From Salinibacillus aidingensis (GTDB taxonomy: Bacteria > Bacillota > Bacilli > Bacillales > Alkalibacillaceae), in contig NZ_BAAADO010000009.1 in NCBI RefSeq assembly GCF_039522525.1, forward strand, positions 1 through 64,000: DNA of 64,000 bases, given 5' to 3'. The translations under genes were made by a program, and so were the position numbers. Numbering within the stretch: the first letter of the stretch is position 1; every line of letters begins with the position of its first letter. The notes below the pieces were generated by a model. The model saw nothing but the letters and a program-made list of their open reading frames with translations. It ran no database searches and had not been told where the DNA came from. Shown here in pieces: positions 50,816 through 59,216 of this stretch.

Positions 50816-51831
50816 AGGCGGTAGCGAAAGCACATACAAACATTGCCCTTATTAAGTATTGGGGTAAGCGAAATGATGAACTGATTTTACCGATGAATAA
50901 CAGTCTGTCTCTCACATTGGATCATTTTTATACGACCACGGAAGTTCAGTTTGATGAGGCTTTACAAACAGATACGTTTATTTTTAACGGGGAGACCGCC
51001 AGCGATTCAGAGTCTGCCAAAATTTCCAGCTATCTGGACCGAATCAGACAATTTGCCGGTGTACAGATGTATGCAGCCGTTCGTTCGGTGAATCATGTTC
51101 CGACATCAGCAGGTTTTGCTTCGTCTGCATCAGGGTTTGCCGCTTTGGCTGCAGCTTCAACTAAGGCACTGGGTCTTGATTTGGACAGGAAAACCCTCTC
51201 CATCCTTGCCCGTCAAGGATCAGGATCTGCGTGCCGTTCCGTTTTTGGAGGATTTGCCGAATGGGAAAAAGGAAGCCGGACTGATGGTTCCGATTCCTAT
51301 GCCGTGCCGATTATGAGTAAAACGGAGTGGGATGTCCGTGTATTGTCCGTGCTGCTGGAATCAAACGAAAAGCCGATCTCCAGCCGTAAAGGGATGAAGC
51401 GTACAGTGGAGACCTCTCCGTTTTATTCAGGGTGGCTTGAAGCAGTTGACCATGAATTAAAAGAAATAAAAACAGCGATACGAACGAAAGACTTTGAGCG
51501 GTTAGGAAAGGTCGCCGAAGCCAATGCATTAAAAATGCACGCAACGATGCTGGGCTCCCATCCGCCATTTACCTATTGGCAGAGTAGTACAATGGCTGTC
51601 ATGGAAGAAGTACAGCATCTGAGAGATAAAGGAATACAGGCTTATTATACGATTGATGCAGGACCTAACGTAAAAATTCTGTGTCTTCCGGAAGACGAGC
51701 AGAAGATACGGGATGAGCTGGAAAATCTGGAAATGGTGAAAGGCATATACGGCTGTCGACCTGGTCCCGGTATTGAATATAAAGAGAAACTTCCATCACT
51801 GGGGGATTCTCCATCCCCCAGTGATGGTTAG
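50812..51831 (+). CDS. mvaD: Diphosphomevalonate decarboxylase
   Basis: GHMP-superfamily enzyme of 339 residues, with AHTNIALIKYWGKRND, MNNSLSLTLD, VPTSAGFASSASGFAALAAA and SGSACRSVFGGFAEW. It forms isopentenyl diphosphate from mevalonate diphosphate. The last residues (SLGDSPSPSDG) and the stop codon are encoded by a copy of the dispersed repeat that begins at 51781, so the natural C-terminus has been replaced. The catalytic core ends before this and should be intact. Confidence 0.95.
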   Translation: MKAVAKAHTNIALIKYWGKRNDELILPMNNSLSLTLDHFYTTTEVQFDEALQTDTFIFNGETASDSESAKISSYLDRIRQFAGVQMYAAVRSVNHVPTSAGFASSASGFAALAAASTKALGLDLDRKTLSILARQGSGSACRSVFGGFAEWEKGSRTDGSDSYAVPIMSKTEWDVRVLSVLLESNEKPISSRKGMKRTVETSPFYSGWLEAVDHELKEIKTAIRTKDFERLGKVAEANALKMHATMLGSHPPFTYWQSSTMAVMEEVQHLRDKGIQAYYTIDAGPNVKILCLPEDEQKIRDELENLEMVKGIYGCRPGPGIEYKEKLPSLGDSPSPSDG

Positions 51832-51934
51832 TTGAACTTATCAGGAATTTACCGGACGTTTATCCCCACTTAGTCTTGTTGGGTTACCCTCAAGACTTGA
51901 AGAAGGGATAATACGGCCAGTTCATGCGTGATAA
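51781..51934 (+). repeat. Stop-codon-associated two-hairpin repeat, copy C
   Basis: Full copy, 154 bp, starting AAAGAGAAACTTCC inside the mvaD reading frame. Hairpin 1 is a perfect CCATCACTGGGGGAT/ATCCCCCAGTGATGG; its right arm supplies the mvaD stop (GGTTAG). It lies between mvaD and the phosphomevalonate kinase gene. Confidence 0.92.
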
Positions 51935-51995
51935 AGATCGATTGTAGTTGTAAAAAAGCCTGGTCTTAAAGTGATCTGAAAGAGAGGGAATTCCA

Positions 51996-53096
51996 TTGCC
52001 CATCAAGATAAAAGTCCCGGGAAAATTAATGATAGCAGGTGAATATGCCGTACTGGAACCGAATCAGTATGCCATCGTAGCCGCTGTCAACCGCTATGTT
52101 TATGCAGAAATCACACCAAGTAATCAATATAAATTTTCCCTTCCTGATTTAGGCTTTGAAACGGTTTCGTGGGTATCCAATTCCCATTCAATTGAATTCA
52201 GTGAAACCGATGAAAAATTACGGTTTGTTCAAAATACGATTATGGCTGTGAAGGATTATCTGAATGAAGCATCCATACACCTTTCTCCCTTCCATCTAAC
52301 GGTTACAAGTGAGCTCGATGATCCCTCGGGTAAAAAATACGGCCTTGGTTCCAGTGCCGCCGTTGTTGTTTCTGTGGTATCGTCCATTTTAGCGCTGGCC
52401 CAAAAGCAGACGGATGCCTTTCACGTAAATAAGGATTTGATTTTTAAGCTTGCCACGCTTGCCCATGTTAAGACGCAGGGGAGCGGATCCGGAGCTGATG
52501 TAGCTGCATCAACCTATGGGGGATGGCTCGAGTATTCTGCTTTTCAGGCAGACTGGCTCCTTGATCAAATGCAGCAGACCTCTGTCAGGGCTCTGGTTGA
52601 TCAGCCATGGCCGTATTTATCCATTCGCTCTATAAATCCGCCCGATGGACTTCGCCTCTGTACCGGGTGGACCGGAAAAGCGGCTTCAACAGGGCCGATG
52701 ATCAAACAGCTGAAGCATGGACAGCAGGAACATCGAAACATTTACCATACCTTCGTGGAAGAAAGCCATGAGGCGGTAAAAGGACTGGTCAGAGGTTTTG
52801 ACGAAAATGACCTTCCATTGTCCTTACAGAGTTTAAAGAAAAATCGCGCCATCCTTGTAAAATTAGGAAAAGAAGTGGGTATGCTAATAGAAACACCAAT
52901 ATTGGCAAGTTTATCCGAGTTAGCGGAGCAAATAGGAGGAAGTGGTAAATCCTCTGGTGCAGGTGGCGGAGATTGTGGCATCGCGTTTGTTCGCTCACAG
53001 CGTCAGGTTGAAGAGTTATGGGAAGCCTGGAGAGAAGCAGGGATTGAACCTTTAAATCTGGATGTTGACCACGATGGAAGCACCTGGCACGAGTAA
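51996..53096 (+). CDS. Phosphomevalonate kinase
   Basis: GHMP kinase of 366 residues: VPGKLMIAGEYAVLEPNQYA, KKYGLGSSAAVVVSVVSSIL, QGSGSGADVAASTYGGWLEY and SSGAGGGDCGIAF. It makes mevalonate diphosphate for the decarboxylase. TTG 51996 is the start, eight bases after AGAGAGGG. Together with mvk and mvaD it completes the mevalonate-to-IPP steps; HMG-CoA synthase and reductase genes are not in the window. Confidence 0.93.
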   Translation: MPIKIKVPGKLMIAGEYAVLEPNQYAIVAAVNRYVYAEITPSNQYKFSLPDLGFETVSWVSNSHSIEFSETDEKLRFVQNTIMAVKDYLNEASIHLSPFHLTVTSELDDPSGKKYGLGSSAAVVVSVVSSILALAQKQTDAFHVNKDLIFKLATLAHVKTQGSGSGADVAASTYGGWLEYSAFQADWLLDQMQQTSVRALVDQPWPYLSIRSINPPDGLRLCTGWTGKAASTGPMIKQLKHGQQEHRNIYHTFVEESHEAVKGLVRGFDENDLPLSLQSLKKNRAILVKLGKEVGMLIETPILASLSELAEQIGGSGKSSGAGGGDCGIAFVRSQRQVEELWEAWREAGIEPLNLDVDHDGSTWHE

Positions 53097-53135
53097 GCCG
53101 ATTTACCTCTCTTGCTGGTGAAACCGACTTTTTCT
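53095..53135 (+). terminator. Intrinsic terminator of the mevalonate operon
   Basis: AGCCGATTTACC pairs with GGTGAAACCGACT (one bulge), then TTTTTC. Confidence 0.65.
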
Positions 53136-53151
53136 GCAAGGAGGAAGCGAC

Positions 53152-53892
53152 ATGGATAACATTGAGGTCAGGATTACCCGTCAGGATCATCCTGAGTCAG
53201 AGCCCTATGAAGAAACGTTTTCCATTCCTTATCGATCCAATATGAACATTATTTCTGTTCTGATGGAAATCCGGCAAAATCCGGTGACAAAGGATGGGAA
53301 GCAAACCACTCCTGTGCAATGGGATATGAATTGTTTAGAGGAGGTTTGCGGGGCCTGCTCCATGCTGATTAATGGCAAGCCCAGACAGGCCTGTTCAACA
53401 TTGGTTGACCAGCTGGAGCAGCCGATTACCCTTGCCCCAATGACTACCTTTCCGGTTATAAGGGATTTATTTATCGACCGTGGGAAAATGTTTGATGCGT
53501 TAAAGCGTGTAAAGGCATGGATTCCGATTGATGGAACCTATGACATTGGTCCGGGTCCACGCATGAATGAAAATACCCGACAATGGGCCTATGAGTTATC
53601 CAAATGCTTCACGTGTGGGGTTTGTCTTGAAGCCTGTCCAAACGTGAACGAAAAAACTGACTTTTTAGGACCTTTCGTATTTGCACAGATTCGTCTGAAA
53701 AATGTACATCCCACAGGCGAAATGAATAAAGAAGAGCGTTTGGAAGCCTTTATGGGAGAAGGTGGACTTGAAGAATGCGGAAACTCGCAAAATTGTGTTC
53801 AATCCTGTCCTAAAGGAATTCCACTGACTACATCCATTGCAGCCATCAACAGAGAAGCTACGGTGCAGTCGTTTAAAAGCTTTTTTGGGTAA
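53152..53892 (+). CDS. sdhB: Succinate dehydrogenase/fumarate reductase iron-sulfur subunit, orphan
   Basis: Protein of 246 residues nearly collinear with B. subtilis SdhB. The 2Fe-2S site is in CLEEVCGACSMLINGK...C, the 4Fe-4S site in CFTCGVCLEACP and the 3Fe-4S site in CGNSQNCVQSCPKG. The usual sdhC and sdhA neighbours are missing, so this is either a relocated subunit or a second copy. GGAGG precedes ATG 53152. Confidence 0.93.
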   Translation: MDNIEVRITRQDHPESEPYEETFSIPYRSNMNIISVLMEIRQNPVTKDGKQTTPVQWDMNCLEEVCGACSMLINGKPRQACSTLVDQLEQPITLAPMTTFPVIRDLFIDRGKMFDALKRVKAWIPIDGTYDIGPGPRMNENTRQWAYELSKCFTCGVCLEACPNVNEKTDFLGPFVFAQIRLKNVHPTGEMNKEERLEAFMGEGGLEECGNSQNCVQSCPKGIPLTTSIAAINREATVQSFKSFFG

Positions 53893-53978
53893 GCGGCTGT
53901 CTCCTGATTTCTAATGATATTAAAAAGAAATGGGGTAAAATTTTCACTCCTTTTAGGGAAGTAATCCAATTGGTATGG

Positions 53979-54007
53979 TTGACATTTTTTCTTTTATGAT
54001 TTATGAT
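53979..54007 (+). promoter_or_regulatory. SigA-type promoter before S-box 3
   Basis: Perfect TTGACA, 17-base spacer, TATGAT, 25 bases before the aptamer. Confidence 0.8.
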
Positions 54008-54031
54008 TTTTCTAACAATTTTATATAGGAA

Positions 54032-54142
54032 TCTTATCCAGAGAGGTGGAGGGAAATGGCCCTTGGAAGCCTCGGCAGCAGGTTCTTTTTTGAAAGAATA
54101 CTGTGCCAAATCCATCAAGTCAGTGTGCTTGAAAGATAAGAG
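54032..54142 (+). promoter_or_regulatory. Divergent SAM-I riboswitch (S-box) 3
   Basis: CTTATCCAGAGAGGTGGAGG, GAAATGGCCCTTGGAAGCC, TGTGCCAAATCC and closing AAGATAAGAGG are S-box, but the conserved core TGAAGCC..CAGCAACC reads TGGAAGCC..CGGCAGCAGG. Binding may be weaker or altered. A terminator follows; sfnG lies 240 bases downstream. Confidence 0.85.
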
Positions 54143-54163
54143 GACGAGTCGATTACAGTGGTT

Positions 54164-54197
54164 TCAACTCTCTTCTTATTGGAAGAGAGTTTTTTCT
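54164..54197 (+). terminator. S-box 3 terminator
   Basis: AACTCTCTTC pairs with GAAGAGAGTT, then TTTTTC. Confidence 0.9.
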
Positions 54198-54248
54198 TAT
54201 CCAGCAAATCATAAAAAAAGCTATTTGTGGATTAGAAAACAAGAGAGG

Positions 54249-54400
54249 CCACGTCCGGCTCCAGCGCCCAGCGACTAGCGTGACTTCCTTCACCTCCGTC
54301 CGATAAGTCAACATCGACTCACGCTGTTCGTCGTGTTTCCTTTATCTCCTACGGTTCAGTTCAGTCCGTACGTCGCTAAACGGGCGCTTCCGCCTTTGAT
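54249..54400. repeat. GTCCGGCTCCAGCGCC intergenic repeat
   Basis: ACGTCCGGCTCCAGCGCCCAGCGACTAG at the left and CGTCGCTAAACGGGCGCTTCCGCC at the right pair imperfectly. The element stands between the S-box terminator and the sfnG ribosome binding site, lengthening the leader. It is a common Bacillaceae intergenic repeat type. Confidence 0.7.
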
Positions 54401-54434
54401 TTTTTACATAACAACACAACAGGGAGTGGAGAAC

Positions 54435-55484
54435 ATGAAATATGGATTCTGGTTACCGATTTTTGGAGGCTGGCTTCGAAATGTAAAGGATGAACAGATG
54501 CCGCCTACCTATGATTATGCAAAAGAAGTGATTCAGTCAGCAGAGAAGTGGGGATATGATACAACCTTAATCGCTGAGTTATATTTAAATGATATTAAAG
54601 GAATTGAGCACGATTCACTGGAAGCCTGGACGACAGCTGCGGCATTGGCTGCTGTGACGGAAAAAATCGAAATTATGACGGCTGTCCGGCCAGGGTTTCA
54701 TCATCCGGCAGTGACCGCAAAACAGGCGGCCAATATTGATCACATCAGTAAGGGGCGTTTTACGTTAAATATCGTGTCCGGCTGGTGGGAAGGGGAGTCC
54801 AGACAATACGGCGGGGCTTTCACGAGACACGATGAACGCTATGACCGGACAACTGAATTTCTTGATATTCTTAAAGGAATGTGGACGGAAGATTCGTTTT
54901 CCTATAATGGGGACTTCTATCAGGTAGAGGATGCGAAACTGGCCCCTAAACCTGTGCAAAAGCCGAACCCTGTCCTTTATGCAGGGGGAGAGAGTGAAAA
55001 AGGCAAGCAGGTGATTTCCTCAGCCTGCGATGCGTATGTCATGCATGGAGGAACGGTAGATGAGGTCGCCAGTAAAATTCAGGATATGAAAAATCGCAGA
55101 ACAGCAGCAGGGAAGGAGCCCTTGCAATCATTTGGGATGGCAGCATATGTCATTTGCCGGGATACTGAAGAAGAGGCACTGAAGGAACTGGAACGGATTA
55201 CGACCGTTGAGGATATGAGCGGATATGCAGGCTTTAAAGATTTCACTTCCAAATCCGAGCTTGAGCAAAGGATTCAGTTGCAGGATTATTCGGTTTCCAA
55301 TCGTGGGTTACGGCCTAATCTTGTCGGAACTCCTGATCAGATTGCCGAGAGAATTTTAGAATACGAGCAAGCCGGAGTAGACTTACTGTTATTACAGTGT
55401 TCACCGCAATTAGAGGAACTGAAGCGATTTTCCAATCAGGTTATGCCACTGGTAGAAGAATTACGGGCAAAGGTTCAAAACTAA
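54435..55484 (+). CDS. sfnG: FMNH2-dependent dimethyl sulfone monooxygenase-like (SfnG/SsuD family)
   Basis: Luciferase-like monooxygenase of 349 residues. YGFWLPIFGGWLRNV, TLIAELYLNDIKGIEHDSLE, IMTAVRPGFHHPAVTAKQAA and NIVSGWWEGESRQYGG match SfnG more closely than SsuD. SfnG turns dimethyl sulfone to methanesulfinate, releasing assimilable sulfur. S-box control upstream fits a sulfur-scavenging role; the substrate is inferred. GGGAGTGGAG precedes ATG 54435. Confidence 0.88.
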   Translation: MKYGFWLPIFGGWLRNVKDEQMPPTYDYAKEVIQSAEKWGYDTTLIAELYLNDIKGIEHDSLEAWTTAAALAAVTEKIEIMTAVRPGFHHPAVTAKQAANIDHISKGRFTLNIVSGWWEGESRQYGGAFTRHDERYDRTTEFLDILKGMWTEDSFSYNGDFYQVEDAKLAPKPVQKPNPVLYAGGESEKGKQVISSACDAYVMHGGTVDEVASKIQDMKNRRTAAGKEPLQSFGMAAYVICRDTEEEALKELERITTVEDMSGYAGFKDFTSKSELEQRIQLQDYSVSNRGLRPNLVGTPDQIAERILEYEQAGVDLLLLQCSPQLEELKRFSNQVMPLVEELRAKVQN

Positions 55485-55501
55485 TCTTAAGGAGTGTTTA
55501 G

Positions 55502-56455
55502 ATGAGTAAGGTGTATGTCATCCATGAAAATGAAGAATGGACGGAGCATTTATTTAAGAGATTGGAAGAGTTGGAGATTCCCTATGAAGACTGGCTGCTT
55601 GATCACGGGTCCATTGATTTGACCGAGGAACCCCCTGAGGGCATCTTTTATAACCGGATGAGTGCTTCCTCGCATACGAGAGGAAATCGTTATTCACCTG
55701 AACTGGCCAGCGCGGTGATAGGATGGCTTGAAGCCTATGGACGCACGGTCATAAATGGGAGTCGTGCCTTACAATTAGAGGTTAGCAAGGTGCTTCAGTA
55801 TTTGGAGCTTGAAAAACACGGGGTTCGAACACCCAAAACCATCGCAGCGGTTGGAAAAGAAGAGTTAATCAGGAAGGCGGAGGCATTTGAAGGACAGAAA
55901 TTCATTACCAAGCATAACCGTGCCGGAAAGGGTCTTGGCGTCCAGCTCTTTCAATCTGTGGATGCATTGAAAGAATATGTGGAAGGTGAGGATTTTGAGG
56001 AGCCAGTGGACGGTATTACACTGATTCAGGAATATATCGAATCACCAGAATCCTTTATTACCCGCTGTGAATTTGTTGGTGGCAGGTTTTTATATGCGGT
56101 ACGTGTCGATACTTCAGAGGGCTTTGAGCTTTGTCCGGCCGATGCCTGCACGATTGATGATTTATTCTGTCCGGCAGGGGAAGAACCGGCATCCCCGACG
56201 AAGTTCCAAATTCAAAAGGGCTTCGATCACCCTGTTTTGCAGCAATATGAGCAGGTGCTTTCAGCCAACAATATACAGGTAGCAGGTATTGAGTTTATTA
56301 AAGATAAAAGCGGAAATCTGTATACCTATGATATCAATACCAATACCAATTACAACAGTGATGCAGAGTCCGTTGCAGAGCAATATGGAATGCTGGAAGT
56401 GGCGAAATATTTGGGAGAAAAACTGAATCAGGCCAGGCAAAAGGCTTACGCGTAA
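55502..56455 (+). CDS. RimK-like ATP-grasp protein
   Basis: Protein of 317 residues with an ATP-grasp fold (KFITKHNRAGKGLGVQLF glycine-rich loop, LIQEYIES, and metal ligands in AGIEFIKDKSGNLYTYDINTNTNY). It lies 17 bases after sfnG under the same S-box. Such enzymes ligate carboxylates to amines or thiols; the substrate is unknown, possibly linked to sulfur uptake by context. AAGGAGTG precedes ATG 55502. Confidence 0.88.
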   Translation: MSKVYVIHENEEWTEHLFKRLEELEIPYEDWLLDHGSIDLTEEPPEGIFYNRMSASSHTRGNRYSPELASAVIGWLEAYGRTVINGSRALQLEVSKVLQYLELEKHGVRTPKTIAAVGKEELIRKAEAFEGQKFITKHNRAGKGLGVQLFQSVDALKEYVEGEDFEEPVDGITLIQEYIESPESFITRCEFVGGRFLYAVRVDTSEGFELCPADACTIDDLFCPAGEEPASPTKFQIQKGFDHPVLQQYEQVLSANNIQVAGIEFIKDKSGNLYTYDINTNTNYNSDAESVAEQYGMLEVAKYLGEKLNQARQKAYA

Positions 56456-56457
56456 AA

Positions 56458-56500
56458 GAAAAAGGCTATCTTCAAAAATTGAAGGTGGCCTTTTCTTTTT
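56458..56500 (+). terminator. Intrinsic terminator of the sfnG operon
   Basis: AAAAGGCTATCTTC pairs with GAAGGTGGCCTTTT, then CTTTTT. Confidence 0.85.
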
Positions 56501-56595
56501 GTCATTTACCATTGAAGAATAAATCTGCCATGTTCAGGCAAAATATGAAGAGCAACCCACTGCAGAATTCTGATGGAAAATGTGAGGATTGGCCA

Positions 56596-58107
56596 ATGAA
56601 ACTATTCGGGAAAAAGAAATCAGCACAGAAAAAACAATCCAATACACTCCTGGAGCCTTCAAATATTATTGAACTCATAGATATCTGCAATACATCGAAT
56701 GATTTTTTGCACTTTAAGGAGCCAATAAAAAAACAGAAGATTTGGATTTCCTTTTATAAATCATTGATTGATACAGAAATTCTTCACAGAGATATTTTGG
56801 AAAATATACAGGAGTATAAGCATTATTCCCTGGAAGAGATTAAAGAATCCATTCCAGTGGAAAAGGTACTGACAACAAAAGATGTTAAAAAAATGCAAAC
56901 GAAATTGTTAAGAGGTTATATTCTGATCCGGCTGGATGAGTATGATCAGCAGGGTCTGCTCATCAATGCCCCTTTAAAGAAGACGAGAAATGTATCGGTA
57001 CCAGAAGTTGAATTTTCTGTTATTGGACCAAAGGAAGCATTTATCGAATCCATTGACACGAATTTAAATCTGGTCCGTCATCATTTACCGATCCCGGAGT
57101 TAATGATCAAGGAAGTAAAGGTTGGAAGATTGACCAAGTCAAAGGTGGCGGTGCTATATATTGAAGGAATAGCCAATGAGGAAAACATCAACACAGTCAT
57201 GCAGCGTGTAGAAGATATCGATATTGACCACCTTATTGATAGTTCCTACATTACACAAATCATTGCCGACAATCCAAAATCTCCATTTCCACAGTTGCTG
57301 GATACAGAAAGACCTGATCGCACTGCAGCTGTTTTGGCTGAGGGCAAAATCGTCATCATGGCTGACGGGTCTCCCCATGTCTTAATTGCACCAGCCAATC
57401 TTACTGAGTTTTTTATATCATTTGAGGACTACTTTTTAAATCCTTTTATTGCCTCTGCTTTTCGAATTATCCGTTTCTTTTCAGTTATCTTCTCCATTCT
57501 GGTGACACCGATATATGTTGCTGCTTTGACGTATCATTATGAGTTAATCCCGAAAGATTTAATGGGTACGTTAATTACCTCCAGGGAAGTAGTTCCGCTT
57601 CCGCCTATACTGGAAGCGGTCTTCTTGGAATTAACGATTGAATTGTTACGTGAGGCCGGGGCAAGACTGCCTACGAAGGTCGGGCAAACCATTGGTATTG
57701 TGGGTGGTATTGTGATTGGAACAGCGTCAGTTGAAGCCGGATTAACAAGTAACGTCCTGTTAATCCTTATTGCGCTTGCGGCCTTGGCTTCCTTTACAAC
57801 GCCGGTCTATCAAATGAGCAATACCATTCGTCTGATTCGGTTTCCATTTCTTATCTTTGCTTATTTATTTGGCATGCTGGGGGTTGTTCTCGGCTTCTGT
57901 TTTTTAATCACTCACTTGCTGCGACTTTCATCCTTAGGGAGACCTTTTTTAGAACCGATTTATCCTCCTCGTCTAAAAGATATGAAGGATGCGATTATCC
58001 GCCTTCCGTTTTCAAGAAATACGAAGCGGCCGGTACAGCTTCAGACACAGCAAACAGAGAAGTACAGCTATAAAAAAGCAACGAAAAAGAAGGATATTGA
58101 TGAATAA
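56596..58107 (+). CDS. Spore germination receptor subunit A (GerA family)
   Basis: Protein of 503 residues. A cytosolic N-terminal domain (about 1-285) is followed by four or five transmembrane helices (about 290-445) with GerAA signatures: RPDRTAAVLAEGKIVIMADGSP, PPILEAVFLELTIELLREA, RLPTKVGQTIGIVGG and FTTPVYQMSNTIRLIRFP. Together with B and C subunits it forms a germinant-gated complex in the spore inner membrane. GAGGA eight bases before ATG 56596 sets the start. Confidence 0.95.
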   Translation: MKLFGKKKSAQKKQSNTLLEPSNIIELIDICNTSNDFLHFKEPIKKQKIWISFYKSLIDTEILHRDILENIQEYKHYSLEEIKESIPVEKVLTTKDVKKMQTKLLRGYILIRLDEYDQQGLLINAPLKKTRNVSVPEVEFSVIGPKEAFIESIDTNLNLVRHHLPIPELMIKEVKVGRLTKSKVAVLYIEGIANEENINTVMQRVEDIDIDHLIDSSYITQIIADNPKSPFPQLLDTERPDRTAAVLAEGKIVIMADGSPHVLIAPANLTEFFISFEDYFLNPFIASAFRIIRFFSVIFSILVTPIYVAALTYHYELIPKDLMGTLITSREVVPLPPILEAVFLELTIELLREAGARLPTKVGQTIGIVGGIVIGTASVEAGLTSNVLLILIALAALASFTTPVYQMSNTIRLIRFPFLIFAYLFGMLGVVLGFCFLITHLLRLSSLGRPFLEPIYPPRLKDMKDAIIRLPFSRNTKRPVQLQTQQTEKYSYKKATKKKDIDE

Positions 58108-58127
58108 TAGACAAGGAGGTGAGGAGG

Positions 58128-59216
58128 TTGGGTAAACCCGTTTCAGATACCCTGAAAGTATCGTCCTTTTTAGTTTTCTTTTTAGTTCATTCGGTTCAGG
58201 TGGGGATCGGAATTTTAAGCTTTGAAAGTGCCGTCATTGAATATGCCAGTTATGATGCATGGATTTCGGTAATCATCGCTGGAATTGCAGTCCATGTCGT
58301 TGTCTGGATGTGCTTTAAAATGCTGAAACAGGATGAGGACATTTTTGATATTCATAATACCCTTTTTGGAAAATATGCTGGCGGGGTGCTTGGATTTCTC
58401 ATTTCAATTTATTTTCTGATTTTGTCGGCAGTTACACTTCGGCTTTATATTGAGATTATTCAAGTGTGGATGTTTCCTCATATAAGTGTACTCTATCTTG
58501 GGGTTGTATTTATCATACTTTTTTATTATGTGATTAACGGGGGATTTCGGGTTGTGGCGGGCATATGCTTCCTGGGAACGGTGATCCCGCTTTATCTTCT
58601 GCTTACGCTGCTGTTCCCTTTGGAATTTGCCTATTTTCATAATTTAATGCCTGTATTAAATCATTCGGTTAAAGATTTATTGCTGTCTACAAAGGAAATG
58701 ACGTTAAGCTTTTTAGGTTTTTCTACTCTGCTCATCTATTATCCTTTTATTAAACATCCTGAGAAAGCTCATAAATGGGCGCACTTTGGGGTGATGTTTA
58801 CGATTTTTATCTACGTAGCTTTAACCATTGTGGCCTTCGTTTTTTATGATGAAGAGCAGCTTAGCACGGTTATTTGGCCGACGCTTGGAATTTGGAAAAT
58901 TATCGAGATGCCCTTTGTGGAACGTTTTGAATATATCGGAATCAGCTCATGGGCAATGGTTATCCTTCCTAATATGACCCTTACACTGTGGGCAGCCACC
59001 CGGGGAATGAAACGTATTTTTCATGTGAATCAAAGAAAAACCGTAATTGTTTTCCTCCTCATCGTACTTATTGCCAATACATTGATTAATGGACATGAAC
59101 GTATTATGAAATTAAGTGATTACGTATCGCGAATGGGTTTTTATACGGTTTTTGTCTATATTCCATTTCTATTTATTGCTTACACTATTTATCAAAAAGT
59201 GAGGAAATCCAAATGA
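58128..59216 (+). CDS. Spore germination receptor subunit B (GerAB, APC-type)
   Basis: Membrane protein of 362 residues with ten helices of the amino-acid permease-like GerAB family (SFLVFFLVHSVQVGIGILSF, NTLFGKYAGGVLGFLISIYF). It is the probable germinant-binding subunit. TTG 58128 with AAGGAGGTGA upstream is the likely start. It overlaps the C gene by four bases and follows the A gene by 20. Confidence 0.93.
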   Translation: MGKPVSDTLKVSSFLVFFLVHSVQVGIGILSFESAVIEYASYDAWISVIIAGIAVHVVVWMCFKMLKQDEDIFDIHNTLFGKYAGGVLGFLISIYFLILSAVTLRLYIEIIQVWMFPHISVLYLGVVFIILFYYVINGGFRVVAGICFLGTVIPLYLLLTLLFPLEFAYFHNLMPVLNHSVKDLLLSTKEMTLSFLGFSTLLIYYPFIKHPEKAHKWAHFGVMFTIFIYVALTIVAFVFYDEEQLSTVIWPTLGIWKIIEMPFVERFEYIGISSWAMVILPNMTLTLWAATRGMKRIFHVNQRKTVIVFLLIVLIANTLINGHERIMKLSDYVSRMGFYTVFVYIPFLFIAYTIYQKVRKSK

